Below, in pieces: positions 10,960-21,969 of a stretch of DNA of 64,000 bases. The DNA is taken from contig JAMYHX010000103.1 in the NCBI GenBank assembly GCA_025529335.1, positions 1 through 64,000 on the forward strand, given 5' to 3'. The stretch's first letter is position 1. Each line of letters starts with the position of its first letter. This DNA comes from Rhizopus sp. PT2906 (lineage: Eukaryota > Mucoromycota > Mucoromycetes > Mucorales > Rhizopodaceae). The notes beneath the pieces are model-generated. The model searched no databases. It was not told the origin of the DNA and saw only the letters and a program-made list of their open reading frames with translations. The position numbers were made by a program, and so were the translations under genes.

Positions 10960-11290
10960 TGTATCTACCAGTCATAGGCAGTGCGTCTCGAATTTCAAAC
11001 ACTTTTGCAGCTTTATAGCCTTTCTCATAAATTAACTTGAAGTAATTATTTTTCTTCTTTTTCACTAATGCGTCTTGTATAGTCTCGCTTGTTAGGACTT
11101 TTTGTTCACAACAGCATTGACTTTAATCTATTTTACTTTCTCTTCTCTCTCAGGAGATTCTAGGTCCATGCATGTCACCAAGAGGAGCCTGTTCACTGTC
11201 GACCTCCATTTTAACTGGTTCATTTCCGCTTTCATCATACACATTACCTCTTCCATCTTCTTGAGTAAACTTAAGGTTCATTGTTTTTGT
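10960..11290 (-). pseudogene. HTH-containing transposase-like relic
   Basis: A minus-strand ATG at about 11280 opens a frame with MNLKFTQEDGRGNVYDE that stops at TGA near 11149. A second open stretch (about 11110-10965) reads FKLIYEKGYKAAKVFEI then MTGRYK, which resembles the N-terminal helix-turn-helix of Tc1/IS630-type transposases. The two pieces lie in different frames with stops between, and no catalytic DDE region was found. The identification is weak. Confidence 0.3.
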
Positions 11291-11593
11291 TGTAGGAATC
11301 AGAAAAGCTTTAAATTTGTGCAATCAGGAATTATGAAACTTGCAATCGTGTATGTGTGCAGTCTAAAAATGTCATGTGTGCAAAGATTTCTTTGTATTTG
11401 TGCAATCTATTTCCGGAAATGGTGTATTATGGGGTCTTATTTGTCAAAGGCGTCTCTTGATTGAGTAAATAACCCTTTTCTAGTCAAGTCAAATAACGTA
11501 CTACTAGGGTTTATGCTTTTTCTTTATTATGAAAAAGTGAAAAGAGAGAAAGTAGAACATACGCTTAGTCATAAGGCGGAAGATTATTTTTAC

Positions 11594-11658
11594 TGATAAA
11601 TCATAAAAGTGGGCTGCTTTTGAAATTTAAAGATAAAATATAGTGATGCATCAGATAA
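11594..11658 (+). promoter_or_regulatory. Cluster of GATA sites including ATCAGATAA
   Basis: Three GATAA cores lie within 65 bp: TGATAA (11594-11599), AGATAA (11631-11636) and ATCAGATAA (11650-11658). The last is an exact match to the ATC(A/T)GATAA element described for Fep1/SreA-type iron GATA repressors. The cluster is about 480 bp upstream of the gene for exactly such a factor, suggesting autoregulation. Confidence 0.5.
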
Positions 11659-12135
11659 AGATGCTTCATTGTTATTGTGCTTTTCCCTGCAGTGTCAAAT
11701 CTCTATATAGTAATATCATCAACGTACAAAGATGGCAGCTGTGTGATGCCGATCCATCCTATGAGCCTTGGCTCCTTTATCATTAAAAGCCTTTCTCTCT
11801 CTTTTTTTTTTTTTTTTTTTTTTTAAATAACCACAAACATATATATTTAGCCTGAAAGTAAAATCACATGACTTGAAAATCTATAATCATGCATCCCTAT
11901 TTGGTTCTATTCATCATTTGCCTCCCTCTTACGGATAAACTAATTTGAAACGTATGGGCTGCGGGCAACGGAATAGATCTTATGCAAAGATTTCGATCAA
12001 GATTATAATTGCGGAGTGTAAATTAGATGGTAAATTGATTATTTTTACAATATCGGATATACAATCAAAAAAATTTTCTTTACCAGATCCTTCTGTTATC
12101 AGATTTTCTCACCTTTCTTTTATTTTAAATTCGAA

Positions 12136-13371
12136 ATGATGGAAGCTTTGACTCCTGTGAAATCACCTACTTTGCCTAAAAAAATGGAAACCGTATCAGC
12201 TACTGAATGCGCTAACTGTGGTACAACTACGACTCCTCTATGGAGAAGAGGTCCAAATGGTGAGACGATATGTAACGCTTGTGGTCTTTATCTCAAGGCA
12301 AGAAATACATTAAGACCTCCTAGTTTAAAAAGGACAAACAAAAAGGAAAAAGCGGTTAATGACTGCGGCGGTGGTACATGCCCTGGTGGTGGTCAATGTA
12401 ATGGCACTGGTGGTTCTAGTTCCTGTGCTGGTTGCCCTGCTTTTAATCAGCATCAAGTGAACCGGCAAGCTCTTATTTGTGCAAATTGTAGAACTACGAC
12501 TACCCCACTCTGGAGAAGGGATGAAGCAGGGAATACTATCTGTAATGCTTGTGGTCTTTACTATAAACTTCATAATGTTCATAGACCTGTTAGTATGAAA
12601 CGAAGTGTCATCAAACGAAGAAAAAGAATCATCATTACTCAAGGAAGTGATGCAGAAGAAGATGATGACAGTGAATCAAATATTCCCGAAGATGAAAACA
12701 ACGATATAAAGCGCTTCAAGAAAAATGCCGAAGTTCCAGAAATTGAAGATTATGTCGTAAAGAAGAAGACCCCTACGGATACCAATATAGACAGAATTAA
12801 TTTTACTCCCCCCATGGAAGATACACATCGTGACACTGCTAGTACACTTTTACCTTTTGAACAGCTTAGAAATCAAGAATTTAACAACAACAACAATAAC
12901 AATAATAATAATAACATGGATCGCAGTTCTTCGTTATTACCCCCCATATCATCCGAACGTAAATCTTACAAGTTGGAATCATTATTTCACAGAGAATCAT
13001 CAACAAATGCTCTACCATCAATATCTCTTCCTCCTTTATCGTCTTCGCCTCCTTTACCTCCATCATCTACTCCTCAACAAAATAAATCACAACATCATCA
13101 ACAACAGCATCGCCTAACTATGTCATTTTCACCACCATTACCACCTTCTATTCATCGACAACCTCTTTCTGTTCGTTCACCTAGTCCGATGGAACAAAGA
13201 AGATATGAATTAGCAGAATTTGATATGGCATTAGACAAGTTAGAGCATCTAAGAAGACAAGTTAGACCAGAGCAAGCTTATGCGCTATCTCAATTGACAA
13301 ATGCACTTACTGATTTAGCTACAAAGGCAGAAGTTATCTTATCATTAGACTCATTATCTTATAGCCAATAA
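12136..13371 (+). CDS. Iron-responsive GATA factor (SreA/Fep1/Urbs1 type)
   Basis: Predicted repressor of iron uptake genes; single exon, 411 aa. Two GATA zinc fingers of C-x2-C-x17-C-x2-C type are at C25/C28/C46/C49 and C115/C118/C136/C139, each with TTPLWRR and the NACGLY block. Between them lies a Cys-rich linker (C77, C82, C88, C97, C100; pattern CPGGGxCNGTGG...CxGCPA). This linker is the signature that separates iron GATA factors from nitrogen or light GATA factors, and it is implicated in iron sensing. Basic residues follow finger 2. An Asn run (encoded by AAC/AAT) and Pro/Ser-rich regions lead to a C-terminal helical segment with heptad character (about 345-405), as in Fep1. No other iron gene is adjacent. 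Confidence 0.93.
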   Translation: MMEALTPVKSPTLPKKMETVSATECANCGTTTTPLWRRGPNGETICNACGLYLKARNTLRPPSLKRTNKKEKAVNDCGGGTCPGGGQCNGTGGSSSCAGCPAFNQHQVNRQALICANCRTTTTPLWRRDEAGNTICNACGLYYKLHNVHRPVSMKRSVIKRRKRIIITQGSDAEEDDDSESNIPEDENNDIKRFKKNAEVPEIEDYVVKKKTPTDTNIDRINFTPPMEDTHRDTASTLLPFEQLRNQEFNNNNNNNNNNNMDRSSSLLPPISSERKSYKLESLFHRESSTNALPSISLPPLSSSPPLPPSSTPQQNKSQHHQQQHRLTMSFSPPLPPSIHRQPLSVRSPSPMEQRRYELAEFDMALDKLEHLRRQVRPEQAYALSQLTNALTDLATKAEVILSLDSLSYSQ

Positions 13372-13827
13372 TTCATCTATTCCCCCCTCTTTGCTTTTCT
13401 CCCTGATACTCTTTGTTCTTTTAATAACTTGTAAATATACATGACCATCTCTCTCTCTCTTTTTTTTTTTTTTTTTTTTTTTTTCAAGTATTAGTATTTT
13501 GTTGACAAATAAGGGGGAAAAAAGTCATATGCTACGAGTCATTTATATCAATTGAAGCACACATCAAGTTGACAGTTCAGAGACGCATAAAAAATAAGCT
13601 CATCAAGGATTATTCAGGAGCTTGCCGTACCATCTAAATTACATATTACAAAAGAAGCCCATAAAGTAAATCTTTTATAAAGAATACTTCTCATGCAGAA
13701 GTGGTAGGCAGGAAGCTTATCTTTAGCAATGAAAGATCCCAAAAATAGGTTTAAGGAGTAACACAAACAGAAATAGAAATCCGGAACCAAATTGGAACCC
13801 AATACAAGAGAGTGTATATTTATTATT
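13372..13827. other. Intergenic region between convergent genes
   Basis: About 450 bp between the GATA gene and the convergent DPBB gene, holding a CT-rich stretch and a T25 tract (about 13459-13484). No gene was seen. Confidence 0.6.
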
Positions 13828-14376
13828 TTACAAGACGGGTAAATCAGGCAGTAGACCCTTCTTCTTGGGACATCTCACCGGCTTAAAACTGATATTCAGT
13901 ACACCAATGTTCAAATTTCCTTTTGACAGCAACTTGAATGCTTTAGGTGTCAGATCAATAGCATTTCCGAGTTTGCAACCTGCACACTTGTCCACAATCT
14001 TGACAATAATCTTTAGTTTTGGATGGTCATTGTTGGTGATTTGCATACACTTGTAGCATTGTTCGAATTCTCGCATAGCCTATAATATATTTAGTATATG
14101 TAACGTGTGTATGGGTGTGTGTCTGGATTACTATGTGTTTATTACCATGGCTCCGATCATATCTCTAACAGAGGCACTCCATGGCCTCAATCCTTTTCGA
14201 CCATAGCATGCTGCGTTTTTCAGTCCATCGCCTGTGTACCATGTTCCTCGACCTCTTTTATCCAGTGGTTTGTTCATATCCATGACACGAGCAGTGCCTC
14301 TTTTGCCATGTATACCAGCCATTGCTTGCAGTGTCATGGTAACCAGAATAATAAAACATAATATCATCGACTTCAT
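13828..14376 (-). CDS. Secreted expansin-like / RlpA-like DPBB protein
   Basis: Small secreted protein of 160 aa; exons 14146-14376 and 13828-14079 join in phase 0 within GAM|AMREF. Residues 1-20 form a signal peptide (MKSMILCFIILVTMTLQAMA). The rest is one double-psi beta-barrel: GTWYTG, an AAC motif, the CYKC pair, VDKCAGC and the IDLTPKAF block, all typical of expansin-like, barwin-like and fungal RlpA-like proteins. There is no C-terminal carbohydrate-binding module and the tail is basic. Such proteins are extracellular, acting on cell walls or as small inhibitors; which applies here cannot be read. A dibasic site (KR, about residues 35-36) before the barrel may be a propeptide cleavage point. 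Confidence 0.85.
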
Positions 14377-15135
14377 ATTGACTTAAATGAGTGTAATGGG
14401 GAAAAAGAAAGATAAACAGTAAATGGTTAAAAAAAATGGAACCTTTTTTTATATCTGTGTTTATAATCGTGCATGCAGAAAAAAAGAATATATTAGCTTT
14501 ATATACACGCATATCGTTTCAAGGAGGTTCAAGGACATCTCTTTGTTTCCCCCTTCCTTTTATATCTTGCTCACTCGTGTGGAAGCTTCATGTACACAAG
14601 CGAAACTTGTTATTGTAAGAAACTAAAGAAAAAGGGAGAAGGTGGATTGCTAACCTATCTCTTGAAGTTTGTTTATAAAATGAAAACTTTGCCACATAAT
14701 CAAACAAGAAGAAAAAAAGGAGACAAATGACGATACTATCTCATAATACGATATAGTATCAAAAGTACGCCTCTTTATATGTATGGCTTAAAAACTTCTT
14801 TATATCAATTTATCCCTTGGCACAATACATCTCTTACACAAGTATTATGAATAAATGGCCTACATTGGCCGTAATAGTGACAATAAGAATTCGTTTCCCC
14901 TCCTTAAGGAATAAATTAATTTGTAAGTAGTTGATAGATGTCTGCTACTCAATCAAGCAAAATGAACAAGAAGGAAATGAGTAAGGGGTGATGTGCTACC
15001 ATCCATATAAACAAGAAAAAAAGGTAAATCTGCAATACATAGTAAAAAAGTCATCTCCTATTATGATAGACAGAGGCAAGCACTTTTCAGACGCATATAT
15101 GCAAGACCACTGATGGCTCTACAGTTTAATATCTT
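14377..15135. other. Intergenic region
   Basis: Upstream region of the DPBB gene and 3' flank of the TPR gene. No gene, RNA or repeat was seen. Confidence 0.55.
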
Positions 15136-17524
15136 TTATTTTTTTACAATTGGCATTTTCCTTTTCCCGTTTGTAGATAAACCTATTTGCTCCCTTGCTG
15201 GTTCTGGACTCTTGATATTCATTTCATTACATTTCCTTAACGCAATGCTCAATCGTAGCATGAGTTGATATCCGAATGGGTCTTTTGTATGCGACATGGC
15301 AATTTCCCAAACTTCCTTACTTTTTGCATAATCACTTAATCCCCAACTGGTTACACCTGCCTCTATAGAGAGCAATAGTCAGCTACTTTTCCTACACTCA
15401 TCATCCTCTTACCCCAATAGACAAAGGGCATCACCCATGCTTCTGTCTTTAGATGTTCCAAATTATCCACAATCCAGTTGATGTGCGCGATACTCTGATC
15501 ATACTTTTTTAAAGCATTAAAGATGGAAACTTTGATGAGCAACAGCAAGATTCTTTGATCATAATAGTCTGGTAAATCAACACTAGGTGCAATTTGTTTG
15601 GCACGTATGTTGTATTCTAATTTTTCACGTTCGTAAATCGACTCGAGCGTGCTTTGGACAAGACCAAGGCATTTTTCTAATGTAGCATCTTCCATTTGTT
15701 CAAATGCGGCCCAAATGAGCAAGAGTTCAAGTCCTGGTAGGTAATAGTTTATATCCTGATATCCTTTCTTTTGAAAGGTTTCTACTTTTTGAAGTGCATA
15801 GGCTTCCAGAGAGGATGGTCTATCTTGGACTGCCATGTCTGGTATTTGTGCCAACGACAGTATGCCCTTTGTTCGTTTTCCACGCATCACCTGGCAGGCT
15901 CCTATCATATATTGATAAAATACAGATGGGCTCGCCTTTTGGAGCTCTTTAAAGCATTTAGCAGCAAACTTCCAATCAAGTTGTAAGATATGATTCATGG
16001 CAATCTCATACGTCGTCGCCTGCTTTAGAGAGCTATGAGCCCATTCTTCTGTGCAGGATGATACAGCACCCCGGAACGATTGCGTGGATAGCTGCAGATT
16101 TTTTGCAATACGAGAGAGTTTACCAGCGATGTAAAAAAAGATGCAAGACTTGGGATGCTTCTTTTGCGCTTCGGTTAGACACTCGAGGGCAGGTTTCATG
16201 AGCTCTTGAGTATACAGCTGAGATGTCTGGCTGCAAAGGATCAGATAATAGCATAGTAGACTGTAAAATATAAAGTGTTATGCGATTTGTCTCTGTGTCA
16301 TTGCGTACTTTACATTAAAGATGCAAAAGATGATTTTATGCATTTCGATTCTATGCAAATCTTTAATAGAGCAAACCCAAGTTGTTGATTGCAAGTAAAA
16401 CCATGAATCCAAAATGATTTGACTGGATGGGGAGGAAAGCAGGATACAAGTAAATGTAATGATCCAAGGCCAAAGTACAAAGCAGAAACGGTATCACGGT
16501 CCATATGTTTGGTGTACGCTTGACCCATTTTCTTGTATTCTTGCCAAACGATTGTATAATTGTTATATGCTATTTATTTTCCTTTTTTCTTAGCTAATGA
16601 GGAATAAAAGAATATATTTTTGGTTCTTACCTTGGTGTAAACTCGAACTGCAGTTTATCAATTCTAATGTGTCATCTTGAAGAATTTGTAATGCTCCTCT
16701 CAATAAACAAGCCTCTGCTTTGACTACATAGGCTCTTAATGTACCATTTGCCATGAATGGTGATTCGATGTCGGTTACTTCTCTTTTAGAGCATGTCTGT
16801 GGACTTGATGGAAGCCCAGTTTGATTTGGTATGATAAGTGAAGAAAGATAATTGGAGATACTATATCCCTTCTTGACACCTTTTGCATTTATTTGACATG
16901 TGGCAACCTTCTCTGCTGTCTTTATCACACTTTGTGCTAGCTTAATATCATTTTTGTCACGGGTCTGTAATCAATAACGTATATAAGCTTCTCTCTAGTA
17001 GATTAGTCTATTGTTTCCCTTACCATAATAGCTTTTATAATAGTCATCAAACCAAGTCCATTTGCATACAATGGATCACTACCAAAGGGAAATAAGAATA
17101 TTATTGATTAAGCATCATGCTGACGTACCTGTCTATCTTATGTTGAAATATAGATTTAGCTTCCATAAATTGATTATTAAACAAGCATTCAACTGCCTTT
17201 CTTATATATTCGTCTACGTTATGTTGAATAAATACGTTTTATTAATTTTTTTTGATACTTGCCTGCTTCTTCTTGTTCACGTGGACCCATACGGTTAGGC
17301 GGAAGTTCTTTTGGTCGGCGTTGAGCATAACTGGAGATACTCATATCAGATTCACCTAGGGTTTGATGTTTTGGGATGGTTATTTTGTTAATCACGCTTA
17401 GACTATGAATCATTTTTTCCATTTCAGGAAAACTCGATTGCTCCTGATCCATCGTGTTGTTTGTATCCGTATTGCCGATAGATGTAGACTGTTGGGTTGT
17501 TACTTTATAATGGTTATCGTTCAT
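15136..17524 (-). CDS. Iml2/TTC39-family TPR protein
   Basis: Member of the Iml2/TTC39 family (DUF3808), cytosolic tetratricopeptide proteins; yeast Iml2 is linked to lipid droplets and inclusion-body clearance. Exons on the minus strand are 17263-17524, 17129-17213, 17024-17078, 16631-16964, 16314-16569, 15413-16260 and 15136-15362 (688 aa). Family features are ADEYIRKAVECLF, the SDPLYANGLGLM block, VSALYFGLGSLHLLVSCFPP, and helical repeats with WAHSSLKQATTYE and DWKFAAKCFKELQ. The first intron (17214-17262) starts with GC (G|GCAAGT) rather than GT; the reading frame requires it. For the last intron the acceptor TATAG at 15363 was chosen over a later CAG; both keep frame and differ by two residues. 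Confidence 0.88.
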
Positions 17525-18716
17525 TGAACTTTAGGAAAAGAAAAGAGAGAAGAGTGTAGACAAAGATAGGGGGCGCTCTTTTATAGTCTCCTTTATTTCT
17601 TATTCTTAGCCTCTCTCTCCCTTAATTTATTAAACATTAGATATTGTCTTTTATTTTGACATGTATTATTCAGTATTCTTGTTCATACATAGTGCATTGG
17701 GCAAACTATCTATCTATCTATCTATATATTTATAGAACTGATTTGTGGTATTCTCATATGTCAAAAGAGTCAATCTCGTATCTAACAAAATTGTACTGTA
17801 CAACCGCAACGGATATGTTATTATCGTGAGGTAGTGATGTATCTGTTATATTTTACCTGATGAAAATTCAATTGGAGCCCGTCATGGTTGAGATAGATGA
17901 GCTGGCAGATTTGTAAATAGGATGCAAATAGATTATACCATACTGTTGGTTGCAAAAAGGACTTGAAAGACGTAAAGACTTATGAAAAGGGGGCTATCTA
18001 ATTTTCTTTTTAGCCTTTTTGCTATTGAGGACACAAATAGTTTGTGGGATGTCACTCATTTTTTGTGCTTATGAAGTGCGCAGTGTTTGTGTTGTAAAAA
18101 AAAAAATGGATCGTCAAACATCATGTGAGCTGGAGGATCGCAAATACAATGGGTCAGACTGATTTAATGTTTCAGAGATTTATAAGTATCTTGACCAAAC
18201 TAGTCTCCTCTCTCTGGGAGGCAATTTAACCTCTCACACAAAATGCCCATCATCCAAAAAAGTGAATAGCATTTCACCTATATATCTAGGAATGAGGATG
18301 AAGACTGGCTGAGTAATTTTCAACTTTGTTAACGTCAACACTAAAAAGATGTGACACCTTTCCATCAAACGCACTTTCGCAGTTAAGGTACGTTCGATCA
18401 AGTTGTACAAGATCAGCCATTGAATACCTCTTGATGATTTACTATTGAACAATAGAATAGCAGAATATGCATCAAAGAGAAGTGCTGAATCAAAGATTGA
18501 ACCCTTTTCTATGAATAGATGTGATGCAATACCGTAGAGTAAACCTTTGATAGGAAATCAAGTGAAATCATGGGCCGTGAGAAACCGCTCTACGGAAATT
18601 TAATTATGCGGTTTAAGCTTGTGTCGCGCTCGCATTATTTTCCCCACAATATAAATTTACCCTTTTCCCTCTTATCTTTTCCCTTTTTTTTTCACATACT
18701 AAAAAAACAAAACATC
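17525..18716. other. Intergenic region between divergent genes
   Basis: Divergent promoter region of the TPR and carnitine acetyltransferase genes. It contains a (CTAT)n microsatellite (17706-17726) and a coding-like fragment without a start (about 18234-18540, minus). AT-rich sequence with ATATAAAT at about 18648 precedes the acetyltransferase start. Confidence 0.5.
18234..18540 (-). pseudogene. Coding-like fragment, unidentified
   Basis: An open minus-strand frame of about 100 codons with no ATG at its head (a stop precedes it). It ends at TGA before a short purine-poor stretch. The translation is of normal protein composition (IASHLFIEKGSIFDSALL, then SRGIQWLILYNLIERTL). I do not recognise it. 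It may be a fragment of a mobile element or a chance frame. Confidence 0.25.
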
Positions 18717-21047
18717 ATGACAGTTGCAATGCCACAGAAGCCCTTCAATGAACCATCAGGAGGAATAACATTCAAGTATCAAGATGAACTACCCAGGTTA
18801 CCTATTCCTGACCTGGAATCTACTTTACAAAAATATCTTACTGTACTGAAACCACTCCAGGTAAATATATGAAAAAAAAAAAAAAAGATGACAGTCAGTT
18901 GACTATGTGGCATAGACATCCAATGAACATGAGCAAACAAAAGCTGCAGTTAAGGATTTCTTGGAGAACGAAGGGCCTGAACTTCAGAAAAAGCTACAAA
19001 CGTATGCGACAAACAAACATTCATATATCGAAGAGTTTTGGTAAGTGAACATGACAACAAGGGGAGTGCATGTATTTATGTTATCCCATAGGTATGACTC
19101 GTACCTTCATTACACTGATTCCGTCGTTCTCAATCTGAACCCATTCTTCTTGCTGGAAGACGATCCTACGCCTCTTCGTAACGATCAAATTGTAAGAGCC
19201 TCGTCCCTGATCTACTCTACCATCATTTTTATCGAAGCACTACGCAACAAGACGCTTGAACCAGACGTTTTCCGTGGAACGCCCTTATGCATGTCTCAAT
19301 TTAGCCGATTATTTGCAACAGCTCGTGTACCTACCGAAAACGGATGCTATATCGCAACTGAAGAAGAGGCTCGCCATATCGTGGTCATGGCACAAAGTCA
19401 GTTTTATCACTTTGAAGTGTTTGATACAGAGGGCAAAATCATCCTAAGCGAGAAACAGATCGCAGCCAACCTGCGTGCTATCGTCAAGGATGCTGCGGAG
19501 ACACCAGCATCGTCTATTGCCGAACGAGCCATGGGTGTCTTGACGACGGAGAACCGTTTAAATTGGGCGAGATTGAGAGATGAGTTACAGTCTGATGAAA
19601 CCAACGCAGAAGCGCTCAAGGTGATTGATCAGGCCTTATTTATTGTTTGTTTAGATCATGTTGAACCAGCTGATACGAATGAATTGAGCACAAATATGTT
19701 GTGTGGTACTTATAAATTGGTGGATGGTATGCAGGTTGGAACATGTACCAATCGATGGTATGATAAACTTCAGGTATGTTTCTTTATGAAATGGATATAG
19801 AAAGAATGACTAACAGAAGAGGATAGATTATTGTATGTAAAAATGGTAGTGCAGGCATCAATTTTGAGCATACAGGTAAAGAGCGAATTGATGACACACA
19901 AACAAAATGTTAATCTTCGACTTTAGGCGTGGATGGTCATACTGTGCTTCGTTTTGTATCCGACATTTATACTGAAACAATCTTACGATTTGCTAAAACA
20001 ATCAACAGTCAAACAAAATCCATATTTCACTCTTACAACACCAAAAAGGATGGCGAACAGCGTAGAGAGAGCTCAGACAGTCTGGTGATCGACATTAATC
20101 CTAGACGTATCGAATGGAAGATGACAGACACATTAAGACTGGGCATCAAGTTTGCAGAGACAAGGATCAGTGATTTGATCCTTCAAAATGAAGTCAAAGT
20201 GCTAGAGTTTAATAAGTATGGTAAATACTTTATTACAGACATGAAGATGAGTCCTGATGCCTTTGTGCAGGTAAGCTATATATAAACCTTATAAATAAAC
20301 ATGCATAACAAACTCAAATAGATGGCATTTCAAGCGGCATATTATGGGCTCTATGGCAAATGCGAATGCACCTACGAACCTGCAATGACCAAGACATTCT
20401 ATCACGGAAGAACAGAAGCCATTCGTAGCGTGTCAGATGCATCTGTTGATTTTGTGACCACGTATTATTCCAAAACTGCATCTGATCAAGAAAAGTTAAA
20501 TAAGCTAAGACAAGCCCTTAAATACCATACGAAATTGACCAAGGAATGTTCTATGGGCCTGGGCCAAGACAGGCATCTGTATGCACTTGAATGCGTTTGG
20601 GACAGGCTGCATAAAGATGAAAAGAAACCCAAGTTGTTTACAGATAAAGGGTGGAAGGTTCTGAACCACACTGTAATCAGTACATCCAATTGTGGTAATC
20701 CTGCACTTCGATTATTTGGATTTGGACCTGTTGTTGCTGATGGATTTGGTATCGGTTACATCATAAAAGAAGATGGTATCGCATTCGTTGCTTCCTCTAA
20801 ACATAGACAGACCCAGCGATTCTTAGACACTTTAAAGGGTTACTTGCTGGATATTCAGAAATTATTGTTGAATGAAAAGTATCCAAGTGGCATTTCCTCA
20901 AGACAGAGAGTATTAGAATTAGAAGAAACAGAAGAACTGAATGGCGGTTACAGTTACTTTGACAACGGTAACCATAGTAGCGGTAGTGAATCAAGTATAA
21001 ATAGAAAGAAAATTGGAAAAAGATTGATTTTGCATGAGACAGATTAA
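18717..21047 (+). CDS. Carnitine O-acetyltransferase, cytosolic FacC/Yat2-like
   Basis: Transfers acetyl groups between CoA and carnitine, supporting growth on acetate, ethanol and fatty acids. Exons are 18717-18860, 18916-19040, 19092-19773, 19827-19875, 19927-20270 and 20322-21047 (689 aa). The start of the family fold is visible (LPRLPIPDLESTLQKYL, EFWYDSYL). The active-site block NFEHTGVDGHTVLRF carries the catalytic His332. Later motifs are QMAFQAAYYG and TEAIRSVS, then a STSNCGNP substrate motif. There is no N-terminal mitochondrial presequence and no C-terminal peroxisomal SKL/AKL, which points to a cytosolic enzyme. An in-frame upstream ATG at 18570 would add promoter-like sequence and was rejected. 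The stop is 12 bp from the stop of the convergent bHLH gene. Confidence 0.93.
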
Positions 21048-21059
21048 ATAAAATGTTTT

Positions 21060-21969
21060 TTATTTTAAATGATTGAGTTTACCAGAAGATAATAAACTTT
21101 CTCTACCACTTTGGATAGTAAGGACATTATCATCATTATTTGGTATATTTAAATAAGGTTGATTGAATTGATTTAATAACCAATCATCCACAGATGCAGG
21201 CATAACTAAAGCGGGCATAGTATTTACAGTATCACTTGGAATTGAAATTGAGTTGTATGTCATAGGATGCTGTTGTTGTTGTTGTTGTTGTTGTTGTAAT
21301 TGTTGTTGTTTTAGGGCCTTTTTTAATTGCTTTTGCTTAAGTTTTTGCTGTAATAGCAACAATCTTTCCTTGAGGATCTTGTTCCTCTTTTCTAATTGCT
21401 TAATATAATCCACCGATTTGAACAGAATTGTACTCTTTGAATTATTGATATTCTTTAATGTTGGAATCAATTCTGTTAATTCTCTGAATCCGCTTCTAAT
21501 CATGTTACGTCTCTTTTGCTCTGATGCAATATGGTTCGCTCTCTTTTGATCATCCGACAATAGGTCCCTATGACGCTTCTTGGCTAGGGTAACACTATTA
21601 TTATCAATCATCTCATGGTTCTATTTAAATAGGAAGTGAGTGTGGGAAAATTGCGGACCAATAATCAATCAGCTTACCTCCTCCTCTTGAATCGCCAGTT
21701 CTTTCTGTTGCTTTTCAAGCGCATCTTGAGTTAATAATAAGGAAGTAGATGATTGAAAATCAAAGCCTATGAGAAAATAAGTAAAACATATTAATAAAAT
21801 ATAACTTAGAGTTACCCTCATCTGGCTCAGGTAGTAGTAAATCATCAAAGGCGCTCGAGACGGAATCCGCCTTTCCTGTATAAAGTGATGGAACAGATTC
21901 CCAAAGGGACGAGCTGCTACTACCGGTACTTGAAACACTTGAAGCTTTATGGGATGGATGATAGTCCAT
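21060..21969 (-). CDS. bHLH transcription factor
   Basis: Predicted nuclear regulator of 267 aa; exons 21816-21969, 21678-21766 and 21060-21620. The basic region and helix 1 read NHIASEQKRRNMIRSGF, with His, Glu and Arg at the positions that contact an E-box (CACGTG-type). The loop is short, and helix 2 (STILFKSVDYIKQLE) runs into a leucine-rich coiled coil. The N-terminal region is Ser-rich and acidic (likely activation domain). A poly-Gln run encoded by CAA repeats follows the coiled coil. It resembles fungal Ino4/Mlx-type bHLH proteins, but the exact orthologue cannot be fixed by eye. The first intron interrupts codon 52; the second ends just before the MIDNN stretch. Confidence 0.88.

Larger units (their letters stand above)
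8620..12135. other. Gene-poor stretch with decayed coding scraps
   Basis: No intact gene is visible. Within it are a resolvase-like small ORF (9613-9843), an 11-bp perfect inverted repeat (TTACAGTTTAT at about 9846 and its complement at about 9902), an inverted pair of peptide-coding segments (about 10493-10545 and 10763-10815), and a helix-turn-helix-like frame on the minus strand (about 10960-11290). The last 600 bp is the promoter side of the GATA gene. I read the rest as remains of mobile elements. Confidence 0.45.

Noticed and set aside
17706..17726. (CTAT)n run as a functional element
   Set aside because: Ordinary microsatellite with no associated feature.
18570..18716. Upstream ATG of carnitine acetyltransferase as a mitochondrial presequence
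   Set aside because: The stretch overlaps ATATAAAT and a pyrimidine tract, so it is promoter and leader; the family fold starts right after 18717.
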